A stretch of DNA of 64,000 nt from positions 6,741,001-6,805,000 of the forward strand of contig JALJCS010000020.1 in assembly GCA_023055355.1 (NCBI GenBank), written 5' to 3'. The stretch comes from Agelaius tricolor (taxonomy: Eukaryota; Chordata; Aves; Passeriformes; Icteridae). Below the pieces are notes generated by a model that was not told the origin of the DNA, searched no databases, and was given only the letters and a program-made list of their open reading frames with translations. Made by a program: the position numbers and the translations under genes. Shown piece after piece: positions 49,457 through 60,400 of the stretch (position 1 is the stretch's first letter; every line of letters begins with the position of its first letter).

Positions 49457-50799
49457 CCACGATTTCCTACATCCTTATGTTGAATTATACCACAATATGG
49501 TTTATGGTGTCTGGATACACTGGAATATGAAACAATCTTTTAAAATCCATTCAAATAAAATTATTTGTATCATCAAGTTAGGAAATATAAGATGCTTAAT
49601 TTTAATGACTTGATGAATTTGCAAGATCTGAGGTCAGACAGGTATAAGAATGTGTTACTCCTTGCTTAATAGCATGTCTGAGGAAAGATTGGCATCACGG
49701 ATCAGAAAAGGAAATTTTAGGATCTCCTGGAAGTTTTGGGTTTTTTTTATCCTTCTGAATAAAGATGGAAATTCTAAACTAGGTAAAGAAACATATGGTT
49801 TTACCAGAAATGATTTCCTAGACTGATCAATTACTAGGAGATGTAATGAGAAATATACTCCTTAGGGGGAGGAAGGAGGGATTGCCATTACATAATATCC
49901 CTTGGGAGAATTTCTGTATCGCATAATGAGGTTGATGATGGAGCATTTGGGGAAAATGCCTATGGATAGGAATTTGTTCTTCAGATTTCCATCAGGAAAA
50001 CATATTACTGGGAAACAGGTTTGTTAGAAGTAGTACTGATATGTTAGTAGGTGGGTGCTTTGCCTCTATACACATTTCTTTTGTTCTCATAACTACTGTG
50101 TAAGAGATTAGGTAACTCTAAGATTGAAACATCCGCAGAATGAGAGATGCCAGTGAATAATTTCCTCATTTACTTAACACCAAGGGTAAACCATTAAGGG
50201 CTTATGTTCTGTTCTAGGCTTTGTTAAATTATTTCTGTTTGTCTATTGAAAATAGGTCCTGAGGAGAAGTAAATCACTAGCCTTAATGGGGGAAACTCAA
50301 ATTGCCTTCCCGTCATGCTGATGAAATATATAGAAACATATATAGGTGATGTGTGAATTCAGCAAAACTTGGTGGCTGGACACATATTTTCAGCGTCTTT
50401 GTGATATCCTGAGGATCACCTAGCAGTTGTCTTTCAGATGGAGAAGCAAGCCCTTGTTAAAAGTTACTTAAATAGAGTTCTTACTCTTTTAGTAGCAGTT
50501 GCCTTCAGGAGGTAAATAATCCATTTCCACACACCTGCCCTCCAGCACTGTTGATGCCCGGAGTCCAGGGAATCTCCTGGAGCCACAGGCTGGCCCAGAG
50601 GTGTTAAAACCAACAGAGGAAAAGGTGAACAACCTTAGCACCTCTGTCACTGCTGGGGAATTTGCCTAATTTGAGCTGTTCATTTAAAACCTCCAGTGCT
50701 GCTGATTTTACCAGTGTTTCAGATGGCTCGGCCAGCTTCTCTCCCTGGAGTTGCAAATGCGTTCCATCTTGGCGGCCCCCTCTGGCAGTCGGGTTGTGG

Positions 50800-51040
50800 A
50801 GGCGCAGTGACCCCTGACGGTGTCGGGGGTGGGTCCCAGGTGGGCGCAGCCCGGGCTTTGGGGGGTTTGGGGTTTTTGGGGTTTTTTGGGGTTCAGGTGC
50901 GGGGCCGGGAGCGCGCGGGGCCGGGCGCGCTCGGAGCGCGGCTGCGCCACCGTGTGGCCGCGGGTGTGCACTGCGCCCAGGTGCGCCCCCAGCACCGCCC
51001 CGGCCGCGGGGGCTGCGCCAGCTCGGGGCACCTGTGTCAC
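50800..51040. other. GC-rich, CpG-containing patch in intron 1
   Basis: About 240 bases with many CpGs (GCGCGCGGGGCCGGGCGCGC around 50,910), well above the flanking AT-rich intron. It includes the G-quadruplex motif at 50,860-50,891 and leads into the 58-base tandem repeat. It could be a small intragenic CpG island, such as an alternative promoter, or simply a GC-rich repeat-associated patch. No initiator or exon is demonstrable. Confidence 0.45.
50860..50891 (+). other. G-quadruplex-forming motif
   Basis: Four G runs of 6, 4, 4 and 4 (50,860-50,865; 50,869-50,872; 50,878-50,881; 50,888-50,891) are separated by T3, T5 and T6 loops. This fits the standard intramolecular quadruplex rule (four runs of at least three G, loops up to seven). 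On the transcribed strand it would be C-rich; in the pre-mRNA it would be G-rich and could fold. Confidence 0.85.
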
Positions 51041-51292
51041 CTGTGTCACTTACCTGTCCTCAGCTGCGAGACCGTGCCCCAGCTCAGGGCACTGTCACCT
51101 GTGTCACTTACCTGTCCTCAGCCGTGAGACCCTGCCCCAGCTCGGGGCACTGTCACCTGTGTCACTTAACTGTCCTCAGCCGTGAGACCCTGCCCCAGCT
51201 CAGGGCACTGTCACCTGTGTCACTTACCTGTCCTCAGCCGTGAGACCCTGCCCCAGCTCGGGGCACTGTCACCTGTGTCACTTAACTGTCCA
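51028..51292. repeat. 58-base minisatellite, about 4.5 copies
   Basis: The anchor CTGTCCTCAG starts at 51,054, 51,112, 51,170 and 51,228, with a truncated form at 51,286: an exact 58-base spacing. Each unit contains CCCCAGCTC, GGGCACTGTCACCTGTGTCA and CTTA. Two variants alternate: units with CTCAGGGCAC end in CTTACCTG, and units with CTCGGGGCAC end in CTTAACTG, so there is a 116-base higher-order dimer. Since 58 is not a multiple of three, the open frames across it shift from unit to unit and are not protein-coding. Confidence 0.95.
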
Positions 51293-51300
51293 GGTTTGTG

Positions 51301-51702
51301 TCAGGGCTTGGCTTTCCAAGAATTAAGAACGTGGTGCTGGATTTGAGCACTGAGAGTTTGCATAAAGGAGTTAGTGATGTTTCTGCACCATGTAGAAACC
51401 GTTTCTGCACCGTTGCCATCAAGGGAATGGAAGATAAGTGCGAGTGATTCCAGTGTCAGGACTTGATTGCAAGTGGTGATTTTCCTTGCTGCCTGTCCTG
51501 TTAGGGCTTCATGGACAGGGACCCCTGCATTAACCATCTCAGAGGCACAGGCAGTGACAGCATCTCTCAAGGTAGCTAATGTAATTTTGAGCATAACCTG
51601 TGATTGATTGGTCTTGGAAACTTCAACTAGAATGATGGTGTTGGCATGGACATAGACAAATAGGTTCTTGAAAACACCCATTTGTGCCTTATATGGCTGC
51701 AT
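51301..51702 (-). CDS. Antisense 133-codon open reading frame, unrecognised
   Basis: An intact ATG-to-stop frame opposite to the host gene, inside intron 1. The predicted protein has a fairly ordinary amino-acid mix (hydrophobic N-terminal segment FKNLFVYVHANTIILVEV, then an Ala/Thr/Asn-rich body) and is not low complexity, unlike most long frames here. I do not recognise a family. It has no visible promoter, poly-A signal or intron structure of its own. It may be chance, or the remnant of an old retroposed or element-derived gene. Confidence 0.12.
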   Translation of the reverse strand: MQPYKAQMGVFKNLFVYVHANTIILVEVSKTNQSQVMLKITLATLRDAVTACASEMVNAGVPVHEALTGQAARKITTCNQVLTLESLALIFHSLDGNGAETVSTWCRNITNSFMQTLSAQIQHHVLNSWKAKP

Positions 51703-52194
51703 GGGAAGGGTTAAAGATAAATGTGTGATCTTGAATACTATAAAAATAAACCTTCTTTTCTAGTGGGTGGTAAGAGGAGAGCTGGAGTTTACACGAAGCC
51801 AGCATTTCAAGGTGGCTGTTTGTGTTGTTACCAAAGATATTTCTAGCTTGCTTACAAAATGAGATTTTTTTAAAAATGCTTTTATTTTTGCAAGTACTCA
51901 GTCTAGCTTTTGTTCTTGTGGAAAAACTGTTACACTTAAATTGCTGTGGAAGGTAGCTGCAAGATTTTTAATATTGAGTTGAAGCAGTCTGGGTACATTG
52001 TTTGCCATAATGTTTCTGTGGGGGGTAAAAAACATCTGTACATGGATGCTGTTCCTGCAGTAACTGCTATTCCAGAGGAGAATCAGGGACAATAATGGAT
52101 ATAAATCTTAGGGGTTTTTTTTTTCCTGGAGGAATCAACAATAAGAAGTGTTTAGGCTATTAAGATACCTGCAAGAATATCCTCACTCCAGAGC

Positions 52195-52440
52195 TGTCGG
52201 TTATAAAGTTACAGCGCATTCCGCCTTCAAAATGGTTGGAAATCCATCATAAATATCTCTTTCCCACATCCCCTCTATCTCCCTGGATGATTGGCTTTCT
52301 AGCAAAGCCTTCCGTAGAGGGTGTACTGTAATCCTTTTACGTTACTCCTTCAGTGCAGATTACGCAGCAAGAAATAATTAGGAGATTAATTTTCACCTGT
52401 CACTGCCAATAATAGATAACCTTGATACAGTGACAGGGCG
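52195..52440. promoter_or_regulatory. Candidate intronic enhancer with paired TGACAG sites
   Basis: A repeat-free AT-rich stretch with retained CpGs (AGCGCATTCCGCC, TTACGTTAC, GATTACGCAG), homeodomain-like cores (AAATAATTAGGAGATTAATT) and a GATAA core. It ends in a perfect inverted repeat (52,396-52,405 with 52,428-52,437) whose arms contain TGACAG, the core bound by TALE homeoproteins such as MEIS, PREP and TGIF. Enhancer status is inference; no conservation data were available. Confidence 0.4.
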
Positions 52441-55023
52441 AGGAATTTGTGGAGGGGGGAGCGGAAAAGCGTTTAACCCTGTAGTGCTTGCTGCAGGGAC
52501 CAGGCAGAAAATGGTTGCCAGAACCATGACCTCGCTGCTGCCTGTCACGGGAAGGCAGAGCCGTGCGAGGCTCCTGGCTCCCCTGCCTCCCTCCCACGGA
52601 TGCTTTGCCTTTTTCCGCGCGCTGTGAAATTCGCTCTGTGCCGCGGCGGTGCCACGCGCGCCTCCTGCTAATCAGCCCCGAGCAGCCGTCGGAGACCTTT
52701 GTAGCTTAGGCTTTTAATTCAAATGCAGTTCTGTTGCTTTTCATGATTTCAATTCCCAATCTGACTGGTATTCCTAGGCTGCGAGGGAAAGGAGCGAACT
52801 AATGAAGATGGCTTCATTAGGCAGAGCGTGGTTTAGCCCTTGCTTCTCTCCAATAAATGCAGCTGAAAAAACATCCCAGAAGTAACTGGGGTTTTGGTCT
52901 TCAGAGAAAGCAGAGCTGAGGTGTTTCTGCTCCCTTTCAAAATTAATTACTAGCTCTCATCAGGTGAGCTTAAAAAAATCCAGCCTGTGCTCTAAGGCAC
53001 TGAAGGTAAATGGGAAGGGAAAAAAGCCACTCTTCCCCCTCCCCACACACACACATACTGTCTTCTTTTTTATTTTTTCTCTCTTTTGTGCTTAAGTTTA
53101 CAATCTGTTGAAAATGTAATGGGAAACCAGCCTACAGAAAATGCCATTATTCATATCATCGTGAGCTCATTTATTTTATCTGCAATAGTAATGATAAGAC
53201 AGACTGCTTGGCAATGCTGATAAGCTGAGAAATATCTTAGAGCTATTTGTAAAAGTTAAAGCAGATCTTGGTACTGAGAGATAGGGAAACTGATGAGCCT
53301 TTGGGCAATCTGCAGAACTGAAAGCTAATAAAGATTTTAATAGGAAGGCCTCATTAGGATTAGGGAGATCTATTATCTGCGATTTACACAACACAAACAG
53401 TGGGGCAACTTCAATTTTTGCTTCTTTGTTCATTAAATACTATTGCTGAATGTGAAGCCTTTTAACTCAGATCTGGATCTCTTCCTCTTCAAGGAGCCAT
53501 CACCAGTTGATGGTTGAGCAAAGATAAGAGGGGCAGCTGATGAGGGAATGTGTTTGGCACACAGTGCCAGCAAGCCCTCATAGTTGGGGACCAGTGCTTG
53601 TTGGAGATATAGAAAGGCAGTTGATTGTAGGTGCCTGGGTGGCAGGGTTCTCCTTAGTGTCTTTTTTTTTCCTCTTATGAACAGTATTTATAAACTTCTA
53701 GCCCTAAACAGCATATTTAGAAAGAAATTAACACGTTGTTGTGCTGGTTCCCTGGATGGTGGTGCTGAAATACTGCTCTGGATAGCCTGGCCACCCAGCT
53801 CAGCCTGGTGGAGTGGCTCCTTCATTAGTTGTGATCACCTCATGGATCTGTTCTAGCAGAGGAGCTGTCTCCAGTGCCATTGGGGGTGCTATGGTAGGAG
53901 TATGTGCCATGGGTGACCTGATCCAATGGTTTGGTAGTTACACTCGGGACTGATTTTAGCACCAGGTGCATTCTTAGATGTGTGATGTAGGAAACCTCAC
54001 TTTTTGAGGTTGTGCAAACACCTCATGGGCTCAATGGCTTTAGTCCTCATATGTAACACAGTGTGTAAGGTGCATGTAAGCTGCTGAAAGGACATTTGTT
54101 TACCTAGGTTTACAGATGTATTTAAATTTTTTTTTGAAGGACCATCCAGGCATTTTTTGTGGTTGAAACTGAATTGTAAAGCAGGAGCAGAGCTGAGCTG
54201 GAAAATTCTTTGGTTTGCATTTAAGGTTCAAACCACGTTGTAATCTGATTCTGCTAACCTGCAGGTGAAACCATTTTAACACACAGGTGCTGAGATCTAA
54301 CTGCACCTCTGATGCAGATAAAGAGTTTTGTTAGGTGATACCCATGCTGGATGTGAGAGGCCACGTGTGACCACACTTGTCTTTGGGAGCTGTCTGTTTT
54401 CTTCTCTGTGTGGAGCACACATGTGTACAAGAGTCTTAGCTTCTCTGCATTTTCACAGCACAGACCAGCTCCCCTGCTGCTGCTGGGTCAGATAACCCCA
54501 GTGGCACCTACAGGAACATTGCATCCATGGAACAGTAATGCTTGGAAAGCATGTTCTGTATCTTCAGCTGCCTTTAATATGATGTAGCAGCCAAAGCCCA
54601 AAAAGGACCACAGCACCACCAGCCACAGAGAAGTCTGTTCCAGACTGTAGTTTGAGTTCTGCTGGTTCAAACCAGTGCTTTCATAGGGTCTACAGTGCAA
54701 TGATGGATTTAACTCCAAGTATTCCATCCTCCATGTGCTTAAGGAGCTCAGAGCACCCTCCCCTTTGCACCAGCAGTGTGGAGACTGATGGGCAGGGCTG
54801 GGAGCACCTCCTGCCCAGGACTGAAATGAGTTCCTCCCAGTGGGTTGGTGTCAGTCTGTTGTACCTTGTCTGTGACCACTCACAGGTTCTGTCAGCCAAG
54901 CAGCGTGGCCTCCGAAGGCAGTAGCGCTGTTTGCACCTAACGTGTTGCTCCAGCAGGGCTGCCATTTGAGAAGTTTCTAATATTTATGTTTGATATGAAT
55001 GAAACTTTTTGTTTTGTCTGTAG

Positions 55024-55077
55024 ACCGCAACGGAACTGGAGCTGACTCGTATCAGGAGTGCCTTGATAACAAGCAAG
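55024..55077 (+). CDS. Candidate exon 2 (54 bases, product unknown)
   Basis: The acceptor has a good pyrimidine tract (TTTTGTTTTGTCTGTAG) and the donor is AAG|GTATGA. Length is 54, a multiple of three. In phase 1, continuing the ATG at 46,861, it reads on from DRNGTGADSYQ without a stop. In phase 0 it reads TATELELTRIRSALITSK, which would need a non-ATG start in exon 1. The third phase has a stop. I recognise neither peptide. It may be a genuine microexon-sized coding exon or a splice-like chance match. Confidence 0.42.
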
Positions 55078-55150
55078 GTATGAGATCAAGTCTCTCCAAC
55101 ATGGGCACTTGGGACTGATTTAGCTTGATTTCTTGCAGCTGAATTGGTTG

Positions 55151-55220
55151 CTGTCTCTGTCTCTCTCACTCTGTCTCCCTTTTTTTTCCCCCTCTTTTTT
55201 TTTTTCCCCCCACTGTCTCC
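55151..55220. repeat. Pyrimidine tract (CTGTCT and T/C runs)
   Basis: Seventy bases almost without purines on the plus strand: CTGTCTCTGTCTCTCTC units, then T8, C5, T11 and C6 runs. It lies about 75 bases downstream of the candidate exon 2 donor, where pyrimidine-rich elements can bind PTB or TIA-type splicing factors. Confidence 0.85.
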
Positions 55221-57219
55221 AAGCCAATTCACTGTTAACAGTTCCATGTCAGCTAACCTGTTAGCTCAGGGTCTCATTGCACATTTGTGATAAGTCTTCT
55301 TGTTTCTAGCACCCCAAACCCTCAGCTATTAATAGAGGAAGTGGGAAGATTGTAAAACAGAAGTAGCATGTGCAGTTGCTTGCAGCTGTCTTCTTCCTCG
55401 AGGTTTAGTTGCACAGCCAAGCAGAAAAATATTAAAGTTGAGCTAAGGGAAGGCACGTGCTAGGCTGGGTTACCTTAACACCAGACATCCTGTTATCATT
55501 TGTGTGCTGACATGCTGCCTCAGACTTGTCCAGCCTGCTGTCTTCTCCCATGCTAAAGTTGGTAAGAGCTGCAAACGTCTCTTGTGATTTACAAGAGAGT
55601 GATGATGGTGAAGGAGGAATATATTATCCTTTTGCTCTAAACCTGGAAACAAGAGTCACATCAGTAAAAATTGTAAAAAGTACCTTGGAAACAGGACTTC
55701 AATGGCAAAATCATGGATGTTGGATTTAGGAAAAGGGCTGATGTGTTGTGTTCTGTTCAGATGCCTCTCTGAGAACTGCAGTCAGAAGTGCCACTCCATC
55801 TCTGTAGCCATGTAGTAAGTGTTGAACCTGCTGGTAATCAGGGAGCATAAGCACCCTTCAGTCCAGAATATCATTTGTCATAAGCTGCAGCAGAGAGATA
55901 AGAGGAAATGCTTATCCTAACCAGGTTATAGGCATCAATTACAGGTCAGCTTTTACCCTGCTGTTGACCCAGATCTGTGACAGTAGCTAGAATTATCATT
56001 GCCTGAAATTCTGATCCTTCTTGCGTAGTTTTCTAAAGTAGGACCAAGAAACATAAAAAACCTGTCCCAATTTTGGTGCTTGCTTGGGTTTAATTTTCCA
56101 CAGGTGTCTCTGCTTTCAGTATCCATCAATCAGTGTTACATGTGCTTTAAGTCAAAGCTGCCATGAAGTGCATCTCCCCTTGCTTGTTGTTGGGTTTGGG
56201 ATTATTTGGGGGGCGGGGGTTGGGGCTTTTTGCTTGTTTTATTTTCCTTCTCTCAAAAAAAAGAGAAAAAAAAGGTACATTGTTCCTTTGGTGGCCTTTA
56301 AGGTCATCTTTTTCTTCACTATTTTCCTCTACTGACTGTAGTAAATACCTAATCATTGCTAAGCTTTCATTTCAGAAGTTACAACTGGAAGACTAATGTG
56401 GAAGAACTGTAATCAATAATGGCAATTCTTATTAGATTAAGTTTAAAAGTCTTGTAGACCAGTGTAATTCAGGAGGCTCCTTTGATAGATAATTTGTTCT
56501 TAGGAAGAACAGTTTTCTCCAGTAACATTTTTCTCGTTGGCTGGGGGAGGCTGATCCACTTGTCATTTTGTAGAAAGCAATCAAGTTTCAGATTTAAAGA
56601 AAAATGAGTATTCTCATTTTTGGAAACTAATTGCAGTCCCTTTGATGTGCCAGTTACCCTGATTTATCTGACAGGTGGTATTAAATGGCGTTATATCCAT
56701 TACTTTCATTTGTCTGTTAATACTCCAGATTTTTCTTGTAGTGTTATAGGTTTCTTGGCTTCACCGTTAACACATGAACAAACTGTATCATTATAAGTAC
56801 TTTCAATCCAGTATGGATTGGATCTGGTTTGGGTAATTTACCCTGTCCATGCTGCATCGTGGTGTTTAAAGCAACAACCTTTAAGAATGCAGAAGTTTAA
56901 AGGAAAAAGTATACACAGTAACTTGTAGTGAGTCTCTTACTGACTCCGTTACATTTTTTGAGCGTGCCTTAGAGTTGAATCCACCATTTGCAACAATTTA
57001 CAGAATATAAAATACATAGCTGACAGTGGACCCATAATTTTGGTTGTTTCTCTTACATTCAAAACAAAACACCACCAAAGGCTGAAAGTAGCGGTGGCTG
57101 TTTAAAAGTATTAAATCTTCAAGCTATGTGAAATGCTATTGCCATGGATTCCTTTTATAACAGCATGCTTGTCTCCTGGAAATTATGCTATAATGAGGTT
57201 TGGTTTATATATTTTACCC

Positions 57220-57450
57220 CTCTCCTCATTAAAGTGCTGTCTCTCAGAAGAAGCGCTTTGTGTTTTGAAATACTGCGCGGTTAAAACGAAGGCAGGTTTA
57301 TAACGATTTAATGTACTTGGGAGCCAAGGTTTTGCAGCTTTATGGCAAAGATGTTTTAACAAAGGGCTTTATGGTAAGGGTGTGCTGTATTTTAGTCAGG
57401 CAGTTGCTCGGGGGAAAATTTTCAGTGTGAGCACGTCACAAGAGCAAGGA
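57220..57450. promoter_or_regulatory. Candidate intronic regulatory element with TTTATGG pair
   Basis: AT-rich but CpG-retaining sequence (AAGCGCTTTG, TGCGCGGTTAAAACGAAGG, ATAACGATTTAATG, GAGCACGTCAC). A 9-base direct repeat GCTTTATGG occurs at 57,337-57,345 and 57,366-57,374, spaced 29 bases apart. TTTATGG-type sequences are typical of CDX and posterior HOX binding. Function is inferred from motif content only. Confidence 0.3.
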
Positions 57451-60400
57451 GAAATTCAGAGGGAAGCAGGCTTCTGAGATCCAGTCGCCAGCTCGGCTGG
57501 TATTAAGGCTTAATTCTTTGCAGTTTCAAGCCCTGATTTTTTTCTTTTTTTGTCTTTGATCTCTTCACTCCAAGACAAAGCCTTGTGCCATATAATGTAA
57601 CACCACAAGCAGGCCATTTATGCTTCCCATTTTTGTGCTTCAAGGTAGGCTGCAGGAGAGTGTGCTGGGAACAGCCACAGGTGGGATTATTACACCCTCT
57701 CAGAATGGAGCTCGCTTTTTCAGCCTTATAACTCCAATATTCATTATTAAAATTGTACCCTAAAAGCAAGGCATTTTCTGAGTGTTTGTGGTTTGGAAGT
57801 AGAAGGGGCAGCAGTTCAGAGCAGTTGCCCATCCACTGCAGCAGAAGACGTGTCCTGGACCTGCCTGTTTCTCTGGGATACACTTAATATCCCATGGTTT
57901 CCTGAGAGCCAGGGGCTTCTGCCATGGAAAACAGGTATAAGATTACTACCAGACATAGTTGTTTCTGGAGCTTCTCAATAGGAACTCACCGTTATAGTTA
58001 TTAAAACAGTGCTGGTGTAGAGGTTCAGGCAATGAAAATCCCTTAGAGAGGGCTCTGGTGGCAGCCAGGAGATGTCACCTCTCATCCTTGAAACAGTGTG
58101 TAGAGAAATTGAAACTGCTTCCAAGTGTTTCATGTTATCCTGTGTAGCACCTTCTCTTGTTCATAGAAAATGGTGTTTTACTTTGCTTGAGCAGTCTTCT
58201 GTGTGTCCCTGTGCCCTCATGTGGGCTGGTAATGGGTATTTTGCCCTAGTGGGCTCCAGGTTCCTGTTGGAGGAACCCAATACCTTTCACTTTTCCTACT
58301 TGTCCTGAGGAGTATTTCCCCACAGGTGAATTAGGTGGTATTTTTCCAAGATGAACACGGCTTCATCTTTTTGATGGCACTATTAACTCTTTCTGCTTTT
58401 CTTTGGATTTGTTACACCACTTCCTGAGTTCAGTGTTGCTTGCTGCTGATGGATTTTGTTAGCTCATCTCAAGAGGGAGGATGGATGCAATTTGGAGCAG
58501 TGTTTGGGGGCCAGGAGGAAGCATGGTTAATATTGGCAGGGATCAAAATGTGGCTGCAGTTGAGCCAATAGACCTCTGTCTGAGGTGATGGAGGACTGAG
58601 TGCTCCTCCCCTGGCTTTGTGCTGTGAGTGGATCCCAGCTGAGCATGGGTAGGATGTCTGTACCATCAGGCTTGATTTTGAAGTAGTGGCAATAAACCAA
58701 AGACTTTTTCATCCTGTTTGCAGTCCCCTGGGCTGTGCAGTCCCAATGTGTGTCATCTTCTATTAGTCCCGATGCAACCAATGACCTTGTTTGTGTGAGC
58801 ACATTAAGCACAACATTAATAGCTAATTTGACTACTTTGGATTCAGACAGGCTGCAATCCATCACCTGAACTCTCCTGATAGCAAATATGCTTGGATGGG
58901 ATTAAGGAGAAAGGATAAAATGCCTGCTTGGGCTGTAACTCTAGGAAATTGGAAAACTGCTTGTGAGCCTGTGTAGCTGATGTAACTGTAGCACTTGGTG
59001 GAAGCATGTTCTTCACTGGGGGAAAAAAAGCTGCAAAAGTGAGAAGTGTGTGGTCTTCACAGATGTTTGTTCAGCCCTCTTCCTGCCTCTCAAATGCTGG
59101 CATGGCAAACGAGACCACCACGATACAGAGGCATCTTTTAGAAGATGTTGTTGGGGTAAATTCTGACCTGTTCCAGTTCTTGGATCCCTTTTGATCCCTA
59201 GCAGGATCAGTTTCAGGATGGCAAAGATGAATTATGAAGCAGATAAATAAAAATGGCAGCCTGGCATATAGCTGGACTGGAAAGTGCGGTCAAAATAGTT
59301 CTGTCACTGAACATGTTATTTCCATTAAATGTTTTGAGATTTAATATTGATTTCAGTGAAATTACCCTTGAAAACAGATTTCCTCCAAAACTTTTTTTTT
59401 TTATATATTTGTTTTGGAACTATTTTAGGAGGCAGAAAAATGAAACTCCAGCTTCAAACAGTTTTTATGTTTTGAAATGGGCTTTTTTCACTGTATGAAC
59501 AATTTTTAAAATATTATTGTTATTTGTATTCCAGTCATGCCTGTGCACTCTAGTTATGGGCTGAACGTCATTTTGCCAACCACAAGGCAGACTGGGGGGG
59601 ATCAGTTTCTGCCTGAAAATGCTTTGGGCGTGTATTCCTGACGGGCTGCATTGATTGCCAGTGCCTATTTGAAGAAAAACCCTACAACATTCTCATTTTA
59701 CAATATGTTGGCTGCCTTTTTGTTTAAAGAATTATAAATAAATCAGCAGATTTTCCACAAAAACACATATGCTTTCTTCCTGATGAGCACGATGATGCAC
59801 CAAGAATCCTTGCAAGAGGCCTTAAGTTTCCTTCAAGTAGAGGGGTAGGGCTGAAGTTGAAACTGAAATTTTAAATAACTCTCTTTTTTGAGAAGGATGC
59901 TGCTGGATCCTTATTAGCAGAAGAATTGCCATTTTCTGTCTAATTTTTTTTTTTTTTGCCAGCATGGGAACAAAGAAAGAAAGAAAGGAGGAGGCAGAAT
60001 AAAAGCCTGTGTGAGTGTACATACAGAGGCTGCAGCTCTCTAGACTGGTAATGGTATCTGGAAAGGGTCCAGGCTGTTGTAAATATGAACTTTTGTCAAT
60101 ATTCCCCAAGCTTCTTTGGACTCTAGGGTGGGCTTTATTAGCTGAAGGTCACACCATTGTGCTGTCTCCCTCTCCTGAGACCTCTGATACCTTCCTGAAA
60201 GGACAGCCCATTATCCCTGGGCTTAGAAGCCAGCTTTCTCTTCAGTGGCACTGAAGCTGATAAGCTTAAGAGGCATATTTCATCCCCCCACTGCTGCTTT
60301 CAGGAAACAAACAGTGTTTATCATTCCTGATTAATTCCAGTTGAACAAAAAAATAAAATAGAAGGCATGTGTGTGTGCACACGTGCACAGGGACACAGAG

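Larger units (their letters stand above)
46880..55023 (+). other. Candidate intron 1
   Basis: Bounded by GTGAGT at 46,880 and a TTTTGTTTTGTCTGTAG acceptor ending at 55,023. The first kilobase is still CpG island. Further in are a T-rich run at 47,419-47,446, a pyrimidine tract at 49,415-49,456, a GC-rich patch with a quadruplex motif and 58-base tandem repeats at 50,800-51,292, an antisense open frame at 51,301-51,702, and an AT-rich candidate enhancer at 52,195-52,440. Other exons or alternative first exons could be hidden. Confidence 0.5.

Noticed and set aside
51028..51292. CRISPR-like regular repeat
   Set aside because: The units are contiguous with no unique spacers, and the context is vertebrate intronic DNA. 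It is a minisatellite.
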